45,585 nucleotides of DNA from JAAFHB01 sp037133495 (GTDB lineage: Bacteria; Bacteroidota; Bacteroidia; Bacteroidales; Prolixibacteraceae), in NCBI GenBank assembly GCA_037133495.1, contig JBAXOA010000025.1, positions 1 through 45,585 on the forward strand. Direction: 5' to 3'. Positions 33,958 through 43,494 of this stretch are shown piece by piece (position 1 is the stretch's first letter; each line of letters starts with the position of its first letter). The translations under genes were made by a program, and so were the position numbers. The notes beneath the pieces were generated by a model. The model worked only from the letters and a program-made list of their open reading frames with translations. It was not told the DNA's origin and did not search any database.

Positions 33958-33995
33958 ATAAATCTTTATATCCGTGAAAATCATAACTGTCATAT

Positions 33996-34009
33996 GAAGT
34001 TTAAACTTC
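33996..34009. repeat. Small palindrome between convergent genes
   Basis: GAAGTTTAAACTTC is a perfect 14-base palindrome in the 58-base gap between the 749-aa gene and hsdR. It leaves almost no loop and has no GC-rich stem, so it is a weak terminator at best. Confidence 0.3.
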
Positions 34010-34015
34010 TATAAT

Positions 34016-37000
34016 TTAGGCCGCAACCCCTCTTCCCAGTTGGGCCAACTCGTAAAAATGCTGAAAAGCAACATCAACTTTCTGTGAAAACAGTAACCTG
34101 TCATAACTCGCATGTGGCAATAAATCTGCAAGTACGATTTGTATTTCTCTTTTAACGATTTCCTGGCTTGCTTTTTCTTTCCACCATTCCTGGATCAGGA
34201 TTTTATTTTTTGCATCAAAAAGCTTTTCCAGTAAGGTATGAGCAGCCAGTTTTACACTTTTCTCATCGGCTAAAGTGAGTTTTTCCTTTTTCAGCAAATC
34301 AAACAACTCTTGCTCCTCCTCTGTCATTTCGTTTTTTGCAGCTCTTTGCTGCTCGTCATTTAAGATTTCGGCTTGCTTCACTAATTCCTCGTAAGCTTCT
34401 TCGATGGATAAACTACCGGAGTTATATTCATCAATAACCTTCTGAAAATTAGCCAAAAAAGAACCACGCGTTTTATTTTGTGATAGCATCTGCTTTAGTT
34501 TGATCTCAAGCAATTCACGCAGATCGGCAAATTGAATGTTCTTATGCTTTATCACCGGAAATTTTGCCCGTAATGCTGCAAAATCCAGCTTGCTTAAATC
34601 TATTTGATTCGATGTGTCGATAATGTATTTTTCGGCTTTAGTATCCTGCAAATCACCTTTCCCCACAACACTTGAATCCAGCAATTCGTCAATTTTCTTT
34701 TTTGCCCTTTCAACAGCTTCATCCTGGTCCACATTCCGGTCAACGACATCCCTGAGATATTGAAAGACATCCCTGTTTTTCTTGATTAATGGGAAATCAT
34801 AAACTTCCGGTTTCGCTGAATCATACAACGATACTATTGTATTCACATATAAACCCAATTGTTTCTTGTATTCATCCTTGGTTAATAGAATATTCGCATA
34901 TTCCTGGAACAGTTCAATGTCTTTAAAACCCTTCTCTCCAAGGTTAAGAATCTGGTCAATTTCTGCACCCAATTCTTTGCAATAAACTTTCGCTTCAACG
35001 ATGGCCTGTTCGAGTAGCGCTATTAACTCCTTAAACTCTTTTGCCGGATATTCAGCATCATCTTCCTTATTCGCTTCTTTCCCTTTTGTACCTTCTGCAT
35101 AGGCAGCCAATGCTTTTTTTAGATTTCGGAAGACGCCAAAGTAATCAACGACTAAACCATTTTTCTTTCCCTCAAGCACTCGGTTAGCCCTTGCAATAGT
35201 TTGCATGAGCGTATGGTTCTGCAATGGCTTATCAAGGTACAAGGTTGAAACTGCAGGTGCATCGAAACCTGTCATCCACATAGCAGTCACAAAAACAATG
35301 CGATAGGTATTATTCGGGTCTTTGAAATAATCTTCAATATTTCGTCCGTCTTCATCCGGATGATCCATCAGGGTTCTGTGCGACCTGATCATCAGCCCGG
35401 CATCCCCAAATACTTTTTCTTCCTCCTTATCACCTCCTTCCTGACTGATAACAACCGCCATTTTTGTTTCGTTCATAAAAGCGATGGCTCTTTCAAATCT
35501 GACTTTTAATTCCGGATCTTTTTCAATGGCGACCTTTTTCCGCAGTTCTTTGATCTCTTCTTTAAGGTGATACTGAACTTTATCATACATCCTCACCGCC
35601 GTGAATTTGTCGATGCTGATAACCATGGCTTTCATAGGTCTTCTATTCTTTTCATCGTCCAACACATCTAAACGGTATGGAAAATGCTGAACAATGTGTT
35701 TTGCTATCTCCTCAAGACGATCGTCACGCCTTACAATATGCAGAAGCGTGGAATATTCTTTATCGAGTTTTATTTTCTGTTCTTCGGTGAGGTTTTCGTT
35801 TTCTAAAATGGCTGCTGCCTCTCCCACTAAATCAGGATTAACCTGTTCAACCCTTGGAACGCTCTTCTTATAATATAACGGCACAGTCGCACCATCTTCG
35901 ATACTTTGTGCAAAGTTGTATTCTGAAACATAAGGACCAAACCAATCTTTTGTAAGTTCACTGCGCAACAAAGGGGTGCCGGTGAAGGCAATGTATTGTG
36001 CATTGGGTAATCCTATTCGCATATTTTCGGCGAGGCTCTTATATTGTGTTCGATGTGCTTCATCCACAATTACAACCCAGTCGTTTCTATCGGTAAGCTG
36101 CTGGAATGTTTTGCCGCTCTCAATTCCAAACTTAAAAATAAGCGTGAATACAAATGCCCGGTTCGAGTGCAAATATTCCTTGAGTTTTTCCTTATCTGCC
36201 GGTCTGAAATAGTTTTCTTTCTGATCCTTTGTTTCAACAATCGTTTCGGTCTCTAAAAAATTCCGGTAAATCTGACTATCCAAATCTTTGCGGTCGGTAA
36301 TGATCAAAAATGACCAATTGCCTAAAACCTTCCGATGAATCTTTTTGGAGAAGAAAATCATCGAATACGATTTACCTGAACCCTGGGTATGCCAGAATAC
36401 ACCCAATTTTCCTTTGTTATTTTCCTTATTCTGAAGTGCAACAATCGCATTATTCACCCCTAAATACTGGTGGTTCTTGGCAATGATCTTTACTTTGTTT
36501 TTATAATACAACACAAAATTTTCGAAGTAATCAATCAGGCGATCTTTCTGACACAGACCTTCTCCAAATATTTTAAGGCTCAGGTGTTCGCCTGTTCGCT
36601 CACTTTCCTTTTCAATCTCATCCCTGGTAGGTTGGTCATGGGTAATAGAGGTATCGGTTAACTTTAGCCACGAGAAAAAATGATCCCATGGTGCATTAAA
36701 ACTACCCACGCGGGTTTGAATGCCGTTTGAAATACAAACGAATAAATTGAACCAGAATAACTGGGGAATATCTCGTTGATAGTCTTTTAGATTTTTATCG
36801 TAACCTGTCTTTACCTTTTCCGTTGCATTCTTCAATTCGATCATTACCAACGGCAATCCATTCACATACAACAACAAATCGGGCCGGCGCGTAATACTTT
36901 CGGTTTGTTGATATTCAATGCTTAATTGTGATACAAGCAAAAAATCGTTATCGTTGACCGGGCTAAAGTCGATGATTTTCACGTAGTCGTTTACTTCTTT

Positions 37001-37312
37001 GCCTTCCTTATTTTTATAATCTACCTGAACGCCGTTTTTTATCAGTTCATACACTTCCTTATTGGCCAGTACGGGCAGCATAATTGCCCGACTTTTGGTG
37101 ATTTCGCTTAATGCATAATCGATGCACGATTCGGGCAATTGCTTATTTAAATGTTGCAAATTGCTTTTTAGCCGATCGGAAAGAACCACATCTTTCAGGC
37201 TTTTCCGGCCCAAAAGTTGTTTTTCCCATGCATTTATATGCGTGTAGCCCAATTGTTCGGCAAAGTAATTTATGTCAGCAAGTTCAATATGCGATTCGTT
37301 TAGGTAGGCCAT
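34016..37312 (-). CDS. hsdR: Type I restriction enzyme subunit R
   Basis: The 1098-residue HsdR supplies ATP-driven translocation and DNA cutting in the type I complex. The N-terminal nuclease domain has Asp145, Glu159 and Lys161 in RRPDLLLYVNGLPLVMIELK. The helicase core follows with HTQGSGKSYSM (Walker A), VDEAHRTQ (DEAH box), AFTGTPL (motif III) and the motif VI region QTIARANRV. A C-terminal helical domain of the DUF3387 type runs from about 780. Length and motifs are complete, so the subunit should be active. It is the last gene of the minus-strand operon, 38 bases after the YhcG-type gene. Confidence 0.95.
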   Translation of the reverse strand: MAYLNESHIELADINYFAEQLGYTHINAWEKQLLGRKSLKDVVLSDRLKSNLQHLNKQLPESCIDYALSEITKSRAIMLPVLANKEVYELIKNGVQVDYKNKEGKEVNDYVKIIDFSPVNDNDFLLVSQLSIEYQQTESITRRPDLLLYVNGLPLVMIELKNATEKVKTGYDKNLKDYQRDIPQLFWFNLFVCISNGIQTRVGSFNAPWDHFFSWLKLTDTSITHDQPTRDEIEKESERTGEHLSLKIFGEGLCQKDRLIDYFENFVLYYKNKVKIIAKNHQYLGVNNAIVALQNKENNKGKLGVFWHTQGSGKSYSMIFFSKKIHRKVLGNWSFLIITDRKDLDSQIYRNFLETETIVETKDQKENYFRPADKEKLKEYLHSNRAFVFTLIFKFGIESGKTFQQLTDRNDWVVIVDEAHRTQYKSLAENMRIGLPNAQYIAFTGTPLLRSELTKDWFGPYVSEYNFAQSIEDGATVPLYYKKSVPRVEQVNPDLVGEAAAILENENLTEEQKIKLDKEYSTLLHIVRRDDRLEEIAKHIVQHFPYRLDVLDDEKNRRPMKAMVISIDKFTAVRMYDKVQYHLKEEIKELRKKVAIEKDPELKVRFERAIAFMNETKMAVVISQEGGDKEEEKVFGDAGLMIRSHRTLMDHPDEDGRNIEDYFKDPNNTYRIVFVTAMWMTGFDAPAVSTLYLDKPLQNHTLMQTIARANRVLEGKKNGLVVDYFGVFRNLKKALAAYAEGTKGKEANKEDDAEYPAKEFKELIALLEQAIVEAKVYCKELGAEIDQILNLGEKGFKDIELFQEYANILLTKDEYKKQLGLYVNTIVSLYDSAKPEVYDFPLIKKNRDVFQYLRDVVDRNVDQDEAVERAKKKIDELLDSSVVGKGDLQDTKAEKYIIDTSNQIDLSKLDFAALRAKFPVIKHKNIQFADLRELLEIKLKQMLSQNKTRGSFLANFQKVIDEYNSGSLSIEEAYEELVKQAEILNDEQQRAAKNEMTEEEQELFDLLKKEKLTLADEKSVKLAAHTLLEKLFDAKNKILIQEWWKEKASQEIVKREIQIVLADLLPHASYDRLLFSQKVDVAFQHFYELAQLGRGVAA

Positions 37313-37350
37313 CGTTAGGATATGAGAATTAAATATTCGGTAATGTACGA

Positions 37351-38385
37351 TTATTTTTCACTGTTCATTTTAGCAATTTCCAAAGCCCGGTGCAATTTAT
37401 CGGCAAACCATTGTTTTGATGGTAATTCGGTTAGATACTGAGCCACTTTTATTTCCTTTTGATCGAGCATCAAAAGTTCAATATGTTCGGTATTTCCTTC
37501 GCTGCAAAGCAATAAGCCAATGGGCATTTCTTCGCCTGGCTGCATTTCGTGTTTCTGTAGCCAGCGGAGGTAAAGTTCCATTTGCGCTTTGTGCCTGGGC
37601 TTGAATTTGCCCAGTTTCAAATCGATGGCGACCAATCGCCTAAGCTTTCGGTGATAAAAAAGCAGGTCTAAATGATAGTCCACGGCATCGACTGGAATTC
37701 GTTTTTGACGTTCTACGAAGGCAAAACCGTTGCCCAATTCGAGGATAAACTGCTCAAGGTTTGCAACCAACGATTCTTCCAAATCTTTTTCGGAGTAGGT
37801 ATTTTTTAGACCCAAAAAATCGAGCACATAGGTGTTCTTAAAAAACAGATCCGGATTAATGGTATCCTCTGTTTTTAGCGCTTGTAGTGCCTGATGTATT
37901 TGTTCTTCCGGTTTTTGGGCAATGGCCGTACGCTCGAAAAGCATTTTATCCATTTGCTCAGCAAGGGTTCGGGTATTCCACTGCTGATTGATCGCCATTT
38001 CAAGGTAAAACTGCCGTTTTATTGGATCATTTTCATAGGCTATGGTCTTTAGATGTGTCCAACTCAATTGTCTCCGCACTGCATAGAGAATTTGTTCTTC
38101 ATCAATTGTCTCCGCAGCGCGGAGACAATGTCTTACATGTTTCTCTCCCCAACCTTTTCCGAAATTAGCAGTAAGCAAGTCGGCCAGGTTCGCGATAATT
38201 TGCTTTCCATAGACGGCACGATTACCCTCCAATACAAATTCATTGATTGATTTACCAACTTTCCAATAGAGAAGTGTAAGTTCCGCATTTGCCGTAACCG
38301 CCACCCTCGTCTTTGCCTGGCTAATTAGCGATGCAATACTACCATAAAGGTTTTGAACTTCGTTTACTATCAATTTATCTGTCAT
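37351..38385 (-). CDS. DUF1016/YhcG-family PD-(D/E)xK nuclease-like protein
   Basis: The 344-residue protein has the two parts of the YhcG family. The N-terminal helical DUF1016 domain (about 8-165) has LLYWKVGKSINE, YGKQIIANLADLL and RRQLSWTHLK. The C-terminal nuclease fold (about 175-330) has VDYHLDLLFYHRKLRRLVAIDLKLG, with Asp240 and the Asp255-x-Lys257 pair as expected metal and catalytic residues. Such genes are often inserted in type I RM operons, but their role there is not settled. Here it lies between hsdS and hsdR. Its coding sequence carries an 11-bp hairpin and a 15-base direct repeat near 38064-38129, an odd feature for a coding region. Confidence 0.88.
   Translation of the reverse strand: MTDKLIVNEVQNLYGSIASLISQAKTRVAVTANAELTLLYWKVGKSINEFVLEGNRAVYGKQIIANLADLLTANFGKGWGEKHVRHCLRAAETIDEEQILYAVRRQLSWTHLKTIAYENDPIKRQFYLEMAINQQWNTRTLAEQMDKMLFERTAIAQKPEEQIHQALQALKTEDTINPDLFFKNTYVLDFLGLKNTYSEKDLEESLVANLEQFILELGNGFAFVERQKRIPVDAVDYHLDLLFYHRKLRRLVAIDLKLGKFKPRHKAQMELYLRWLQKHEMQPGEEMPIGLLLCSEGNTEHIELLMLDQKEIKVAQYLTELPSKQWFADKLHRALEIAKMNSEK
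38064..38129. repeat. Direct and inverted TCAATTGTCTCCGCA copies inside the YhcG-type gene
   Basis: TCAATTGTCTCCGCA occurs at 38064-38078 and 38102-38116. The second copy also pairs with GCGGAGACAAT (38119-38129) to form an 11-bp hairpin around a three-base loop. The copies are 38 bases apart and therefore in different frames. Confidence 0.6.
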
Positions 38386-38426
38386 CTGTCAGGAATTTTA
38401 GTTTTTTATTATAACCTGAAAAATTG

Positions 38427-38443
38427 TTGCGACAGTGTCGCAA
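38427..38443. repeat. TTGCGACA palindrome between hsdS and the YhcG-type gene
   Basis: TTGCGACA-G-TGTCGCAA is a perfect 8-bp inverted repeat around one base in the 69-base gap between the two genes. It may be a regulatory site, a REP-like element or a transcript-processing hairpin within the operon. Confidence 0.45.
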
Positions 38444-38454
38444 GTTAGTTCCAT

Positions 38455-39723
38455 TTATTTTATAGCCTGATAATTAACTTCAGGTTCCGCGGCTAGTGAT
38501 AAACCAGCCTCGTCTTCCTCCACCAAATGCTCCACACTTAGCTTGCCGCTGATCAACCGTGGCAACAATAAATCACGCGTTTGCTGGAGAAGTTGGTTTT
38601 TCTGCATCAATACTTTAATTTCTTCAAACAGAGGAATTTCAATGAGCTCAAATTTCTTTAATATATTGACTTCCGGTTTTAAATACGCTGAATTTTTAAT
38701 AATATCTTGACTGATATTTTGCTGAGCCGCTCCCATACTCAAATTTAGGAAATCTGTCTGTTTTGACTTCAAGTAATGGAACAAGTATGGAAAAGAATAG
38801 TCCTCTTTCATTTTTGGTAAAAAAGCACAACAAGCTTGATTTGTTGAAGCAGACTCAGTTAAAATTCCTAATTGACCTAAAGTGGATTTCCTGCCTTCTC
38901 CATGCACGCCGCCATACATTCCCATTAAGATTGTATGTGGAGGGAAAATTTTAGCAGATGAATTTTTAAGTGCATTCTCAGTTATTTTCTCCTCTGTTGA
39001 AAAAACAAATGATCCTAAAAGTTCTTTAGTCTTAACCCAGTTAATATTTCCTTCAATATAAAAAGCTTCATTTGTTCTTGATGGAGTTCCACCAGAAGAA
39101 GTATTAAAAATATCACTAATCTTAACTTGCTGCCAATTCCCCGGCAACGCTCCCTTTGTTCCATGAGCCACTTTTTCATCTTCATTATTAAAAAAGTTGG
39201 ATTTCTCGTACCCCGGAAAACGTAACCGCACAAACCACTCTTTATAAATCTCTTCGGTCATCTCTTCCAATAGCATGATGCGCTGCTTGTTGTTTTCAAT
39301 CAGTTCGTCGTATGCAGATAGAACGGAGGCAATTTTGCTCCGATATTGTTTTTTTGGTACTTTAAGTTTTAAAGAATGAATATGATTCCTATTTAATGTG
39401 GGATTAGCAGCACCAGCATCAAATTTCTCAAAATGAAGAACCTGTAATAAATAGTAGATGAATTTAGGATCATTCCCTTTGAAATCTTTGACCCACAATG
39501 ATGTATCGTGTGGCCAATAATTTTCAGAAGTGAAGTAAACTTTTCCTAAAGTTCCTTTCCTTCCAATAACAACACCTGGCCCTTTAACCTTAAATTCATC
39601 GTGATAACTTGATATTCCACCAGAAGAAATAACAGGTACGCAACCGCTTTTTTGCTCCTTTTCAGTAATATCAAACCCTCTTTGTAAGATAATTAAATCG
39701 TCTAATCGTACTTCCTCTATCAT
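38455..39723 (-). CDS. hsdS: Type I restriction-modification specificity subunit S
   Basis: The 422-residue HsdS reads the bipartite target for the HsdMR complex. Two target-recognition domains (about 1-125 and 195-370) are joined by the conserved central helix (about 128-180, with KIASVLSAYDELIENNKQRI and EEIYKEWFVRLRFPGYE). The second conserved helix closes the protein with LLQQTRDLLLPRLISGKL. Length is normal and both halves are intact. The start overlaps the hsdM stop by four bases, so translation is coupled. The two domains differ from each other, so the target should be asymmetric; its sequence cannot be predicted by eye. Confidence 0.93.
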   Translation of the reverse strand: MIEEVRLDDLIILQRGFDITEKEQKSGCVPVISSGGISSYHDEFKVKGPGVVIGRKGTLGKVYFTSENYWPHDTSLWVKDFKGNDPKFIYYLLQVLHFEKFDAGAANPTLNRNHIHSLKLKVPKKQYRSKIASVLSAYDELIENNKQRIMLLEEMTEEIYKEWFVRLRFPGYEKSNFFNNEDEKVAHGTKGALPGNWQQVKISDIFNTSSGGTPSRTNEAFYIEGNINWVKTKELLGSFVFSTEEKITENALKNSSAKIFPPHTILMGMYGGVHGEGRKSTLGQLGILTESASTNQACCAFLPKMKEDYSFPYLFHYLKSKQTDFLNLSMGAAQQNISQDIIKNSAYLKPEVNILKKFELIEIPLFEEIKVLMQKNQLLQQTRDLLLPRLISGKLSVEHLVEEDEAGLSLAAEPEVNYQAIK

Positions 39724-41861
39724 ACCAAAAGTGATTTAATGCTTTTCTCAATTTCCAATTCTAGCGACAATGCACTTTTTCCCAATTTTTGAAGTTCAGT
39801 ATATTTAGCTATTATCTTGGTTTTAAAATCTGCTACACTTGTATTGTCATCTTCAATCTCCACTCCCACATATCTCCCGGCATTCAATGAATAATTCTGT
39901 TCATCGGCATATTCCTTCTTATCAGCCACTTTGCACAAGCCAACCACATCGGTATATTTTGCATCGGGAAAACGGCTTTGCAACCAGGTTATATTAGAGA
40001 GCCAATAAGCAGCATTTTCGGCGGATTTGGAATAGGCTTGCAACGCCTCTTCGGCTGTTTTGTCAGCATGTCCTAAGTTGGCTTCGGTCCAGGCGTTGTC
40101 GTTTTTTTGTTTCAGGTATTTATCGGCCAGTTTCCAAAGTTCAATTAAATTATCAATGTCTTGTTTAAGTGCATCGACATCGTATTGGTTTTGAGTCACA
40201 TCCCAGTTCAAATGAAAAGCGGCTTGTAGTTGGGCCCCGTTTTCGAGTGGCGTCTGGTCTATCGGGAATAGCAGGTTATCCAGCACTAAATCATTTTCAA
40301 CAGGTGCAATTGGCGAATAGTTATTTAGCCGGTTAAAAAAATCAGCTTCGTTTAAAAAGTTACGGTTTACAACAGAGAGCTTTTCTTTTACCCCGGCTGC
40401 ACCTAGCGAAGCGCTGTAGTTTTTTAATCCATTCAATACTTTACCACGCAACTGTGTCAACTTCTTTTTCTTGTGTTGAACTGTTTCCAAAGCTTTTAAG
40501 GCATTGAGCATATAATGGTTTATCAACTCCAAATAGCGTTCGGTTTCGCCGCGGTAGAGCCGCACAATTGCCGTAAGATTCTGAATATGTTCTTCTTTCC
40601 ACTCGCGCTGGGCACGGTTGATCTGGTGGTATGTGTTCCGCGCATCGAGAAAAAGAATTTTGTCTTTACGGTAGGAGGTGGCTTTTTGCTTGTCGAAAAA
40701 CCAAAGCGTTGCAGGCAATGTGACCGTAAAAAACATATTTGAAGGCATCGAAACCATACAATCGACCATTCCGCTGTCGACAATCTTTTTACGAATATCG
40801 TATTCCGAGTTCCCGGCATCCGAAGCCGAGTTAGCCATTACAAAACCGGCCCTTCCTTTCTCGTTAAGTGACGTGGCAAATAACGAAATCCACAGGTAGT
40901 TCGCATCGGTTATGCTGTCGTCGGGGTTTTTGCCTTTGTTTTTGGGCAAACCATATTTGTAAAAACGTTCGTCACCTTTTACAGTGCTCTCCTTCACCGA
41001 TTTCACATTAAACGGAGGATTTGCCATCACAAAATCGAACTTTCCGAGGCTCTCGTAAGGATCGCCTTCGTAAGAATTGGTCTCTGTAATTTCACCACGT
41101 ATATTATTGACCATCAGATTCATCTTTGCCAGACGAGCCGTTTCTCCCATATACTCCTGACCGTACACATAAATATCGCTAAGGTCGTGATTGGCTTCTT
41201 TTACAAATTTCGCACTCTGCACAAACATACCGCCCGAACCACAAGCCGGGTCGAAGATTTTACCCGCATACGGCTCAATTACCTCAACAATAAACCGTAC
41301 TACAGAAGTAGGTGTGAAAAACTCACCCCCTTTTTGACCTTCGCTCATCGCAAATTCGCCCAGGAAATACTCATAAATCTTCCCAAAAATATCACCCGTG
41401 GCACCTTTGGGAATATCGGAAAATGTCTTGAGTAATTGAGGAAGTATGTCGGCTTTCTTCTTTTCAATTTCAAAAAAAGATTCTTTGGGCAAAACATTTT
41501 TAAACTTCTCGTCCTGGTACTCCTCTATTCCTTCCATTGCTTTGCGCAATGCAATTGCCATACTTTGCTCGCCGGGTAGGTTCAACAAATAATCGTAACG
41601 GGCATAGTCAGGCAAATAAAACCCACACATTGACAGGGCTATCGACTCAATAGGTCGTTCCAGCCGGGTTCCCTTATTGGTTTCGAATTCTTTTAAAATT
41701 TCGGATTCGTATTGTTCATATTTGTTATCTGCAAATCGCAGGAAGATCAATCCAAGTACTGGAACTGCGTAATCAGCAGCCTTTAAACCGCCATAAGCCC
41801 TTAGCGAATTGGCCGAAGCCCAGAGATCGTTTCCTAATTTTTTTAATTGTTCGTTGGTCAT
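39720..41861 (-). CDS. hsdM: Type I DNA methyltransferase subunit M
   Basis: The 713-residue HsdM is an adenine-N6 methyltransferase. It has the N-terminal helical domain (about 5-150), then motif X-like GGEFFTPTSVVRFIVEVIEP, motif I DPACGSGGMF (204-213) for SAM binding and motif IV NPPF (281-284) at the catalytic site. It is longer than the classical enzyme of about 500 residues, with an extended helical C-terminal part after about residue 470 that should contact HsdS. It is the first gene of the operon hsdM-hsdS-yhcG-hsdR on the minus strand. A TACATTTG box lies upstream at 41894-41901 on the minus strand. Confidence 0.95.
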   Translation of the reverse strand: MTNEQLKKLGNDLWASANSLRAYGGLKAADYAVPVLGLIFLRFADNKYEQYESEILKEFETNKGTRLERPIESIALSMCGFYLPDYARYDYLLNLPGEQSMAIALRKAMEGIEEYQDEKFKNVLPKESFFEIEKKKADILPQLLKTFSDIPKGATGDIFGKIYEYFLGEFAMSEGQKGGEFFTPTSVVRFIVEVIEPYAGKIFDPACGSGGMFVQSAKFVKEANHDLSDIYVYGQEYMGETARLAKMNLMVNNIRGEITETNSYEGDPYESLGKFDFVMANPPFNVKSVKESTVKGDERFYKYGLPKNKGKNPDDSITDANYLWISLFATSLNEKGRAGFVMANSASDAGNSEYDIRKKIVDSGMVDCMVSMPSNMFFTVTLPATLWFFDKQKATSYRKDKILFLDARNTYHQINRAQREWKEEHIQNLTAIVRLYRGETERYLELINHYMLNALKALETVQHKKKKLTQLRGKVLNGLKNYSASLGAAGVKEKLSVVNRNFLNEADFFNRLNNYSPIAPVENDLVLDNLLFPIDQTPLENGAQLQAAFHLNWDVTQNQYDVDALKQDIDNLIELWKLADKYLKQKNDNAWTEANLGHADKTAEEALQAYSKSAENAAYWLSNITWLQSRFPDAKYTDVVGLCKVADKKEYADEQNYSLNAGRYVGVEIEDDNTSVADFKTKIIAKYTELQKLGKSALSLELEIEKSIKSLLV

Positions 41862-42547
41862 TATTACCCGTATCTGAAATATAAAAAGTTTTTCAAATGT
41901 ACTATAATCATTTCAGATGAGGACGAAAATCAAACATCATTGAGCTACTAAAGATAAGGTCAACGGGATACATCTCAGTTTTCCTCACGTCCGAAGGTGA
42001 AACGATTCAGGAAAGCTAAACGCATAAAAGGATTCCAGCCCTACAGAACCCCTACCATTCCGTAGGGCAATTAATAACTTTAAAAAATCTAAAGGTAGTG
42101 ACCCAATATTTCTTTCTATCAAAAGTTCGGGTGTAAGATCTTATAAAGTTGATTATTAGATTTCAACAAATACGCAGGATGCCTAATATTCAACGTTTTA
42201 GTGGTACAATGAGTCATCCAAAAATACTCAGAATAAAATAAAAAATGCTGTTGGAAAAACAATTTTTAAAAATCATCCTATCATAATAGCAACTTCAAAA
42301 AATGGTGCTGATTAAGGGAGCGTATTGAGATAGGTAATGATTTTACCTTTATTCTATTAAACTGCAATTCCATTGCGTGGTTTCTTTATACTTGTTACAT
42401 TTCTTTACATAATCTTCAATGCGATCGAAACGACCCAGAAGGACGTATTATTTGTTGCCAACAACTGTATTGTCTACAAAACATAATCTCATTTGACTAA
42501 AACATTATCCTAATATCTTTGTTGACAATTTTATAGCAAGAAATAAA
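41862..42547. other. 686-base gap between divergent hsdM and the AraC gene
   Basis: This is the longest stretch without a gene. The left end holds a minus-strand TACATTTG box (41894-41901) that could drive hsdM; the right end holds the AraC promoter. A short minus-strand open stretch of about 35 codons (about 42358-42460) has gene-like composition but no start or length, so it may be a remnant. A TTGTTG-C-CAACAA palindrome lies at 42452-42464. The right border of the island may fall in this gap. Confidence 0.5.
42492..42521 (+). promoter_or_regulatory. Promoter of the AraC-family gene
   Basis: TTTG at 42492-42495, an 18-base spacer and TATCTTTG at 42514-42521 match the Bacteroidota consensus. 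The start point would be near 42528, giving a 20-base leader. Confidence 0.6.
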
Positions 42548-43411
42548 ATGGACAAAATACCTATAAGACATATTAAAGCAGGACACAAAGAGCCGGATTT
42601 TTCTGAAAGCTTTGGCATACGCGATGTTGGGGATTTACTTGCAGGAAAAGACATGTTTCAGGAGCTCCACAGACATGATTTCTTTCATATTCTGGCTTTG
42701 GAAAATGGAACAGGTAATCATGAGATCGATTTTTCATCCTTCGAAGTTTGCGATCATTCTGTCTTCTTCATGCGTCCGGGCCAGGTACATCAGCTTTCTT
42801 TGCAAGTTGGAAGTACAGGATACCTGATGGAATTTAAGATTGATTTCTATTTCCCCCATGACAAAGTATCAAGTCAGCTTTTACGCAAGGCCAGTAATAA
42901 GAACCTTTACCATCTTGATGCCAATCAGTTCAAAAAGTTACATTCTATATTGACATCTATTTTTCAGGAATATACTGACAAACAGGAAGGATATCATGAA
43001 GTCATAAAAGCGAATATGGGAATTTTCTTTATCGAACTTATACGGAATCAGCAGGATAGCAAAGTCCTATCGAATAATAGCACTCCTTATAATCAGGAAC
43101 GCCTTGAGGAATTTTTAGAACTTTTGGAGACTCATATTTTTAGCCAAAAGCAAGTGTCACAATATGCTGATATTTTGAATCTTTCCTCCTTTCAACTTAA
43201 TGCAATCACTAAAGCAACGTTGGGTAAAAACTGCTCAGAACTCATTAATGAATATGTTATCTTGGAGTCCAAAAGGTACCTTCTTGCAACATCAAATCAG
43301 GTAAACCAAATTGCAGATCATCTTGGTTACGAAGACATTTCCTATTTTACAAGGTTTTTTAAAAAACATACTGGATATTCACCTGAGGCCTTCAGAAACA
43401 ATTTCAAATAA
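42548..43411 (+). CDS. AraC-family transcriptional regulator
   Basis: The 287-residue protein has an N-terminal cupin-like sensing domain (about 20-150, with LHRHDFFHILALENGTGNHEIDF and FMRPGQVHQL) and a C-terminal AraC DNA-binding domain (about 190-287). Two HTH units are visible, the second being VNQIADHLGYEDISYFTRFFKKHTGYSPEAFR, the family signature. It probably controls the downstream small membrane protein, flavoprotein and methyltransferase genes, all on the same strand. A decayed copy of the same gene lies at the right edge of the window, indicating past duplication. Confidence 0.93.
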   Translation: MDKIPIRHIKAGHKEPDFSESFGIRDVGDLLAGKDMFQELHRHDFFHILALENGTGNHEIDFSSFEVCDHSVFFMRPGQVHQLSLQVGSTGYLMEFKIDFYFPHDKVSSQLLRKASNKNLYHLDANQFKKLHSILTSIFQEYTDKQEGYHEVIKANMGIFFIELIRNQQDSKVLSNNSTPYNQERLEEFLELLETHIFSQKQVSQYADILNLSSFQLNAITKATLGKNCSELINEYVILESKRYLLATSNQVNQIADHLGYEDISYFTRFFKKHTGYSPEAFRNNFK

Positions 43412-43494
43412 GTCCTATTCAACTTCATTTTTGTCCTATACTGCAAATTACATGGGGAAGTATCTTTGCTGAATAAATAATACAAGTATTCAGC

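Noticed and set aside
38455..39723. Phase-variable (invertible) hsdS locus
   Set aside because: Only one hsdS is present, with no partial copies, no inverted repeats in its recognition domains and no adjacent invertase; the recombinase at 24484 is about 13 kb away and belongs to the island end.
40515..40899. Open frames on the plus strand within hsdM
   Set aside because: They lie opposite a clear hsdM coding region and have no recognisable domains; they are antisense shadows.
42465..42480. CTGTATTG stretch as a possible right attachment site matching the mnmE end
   Set aside because: Only the first eight or so bases resemble the 18-base site (CTGTATCGG...), and the rest diverges; such a match is expected by chance in AT-rich DNA.
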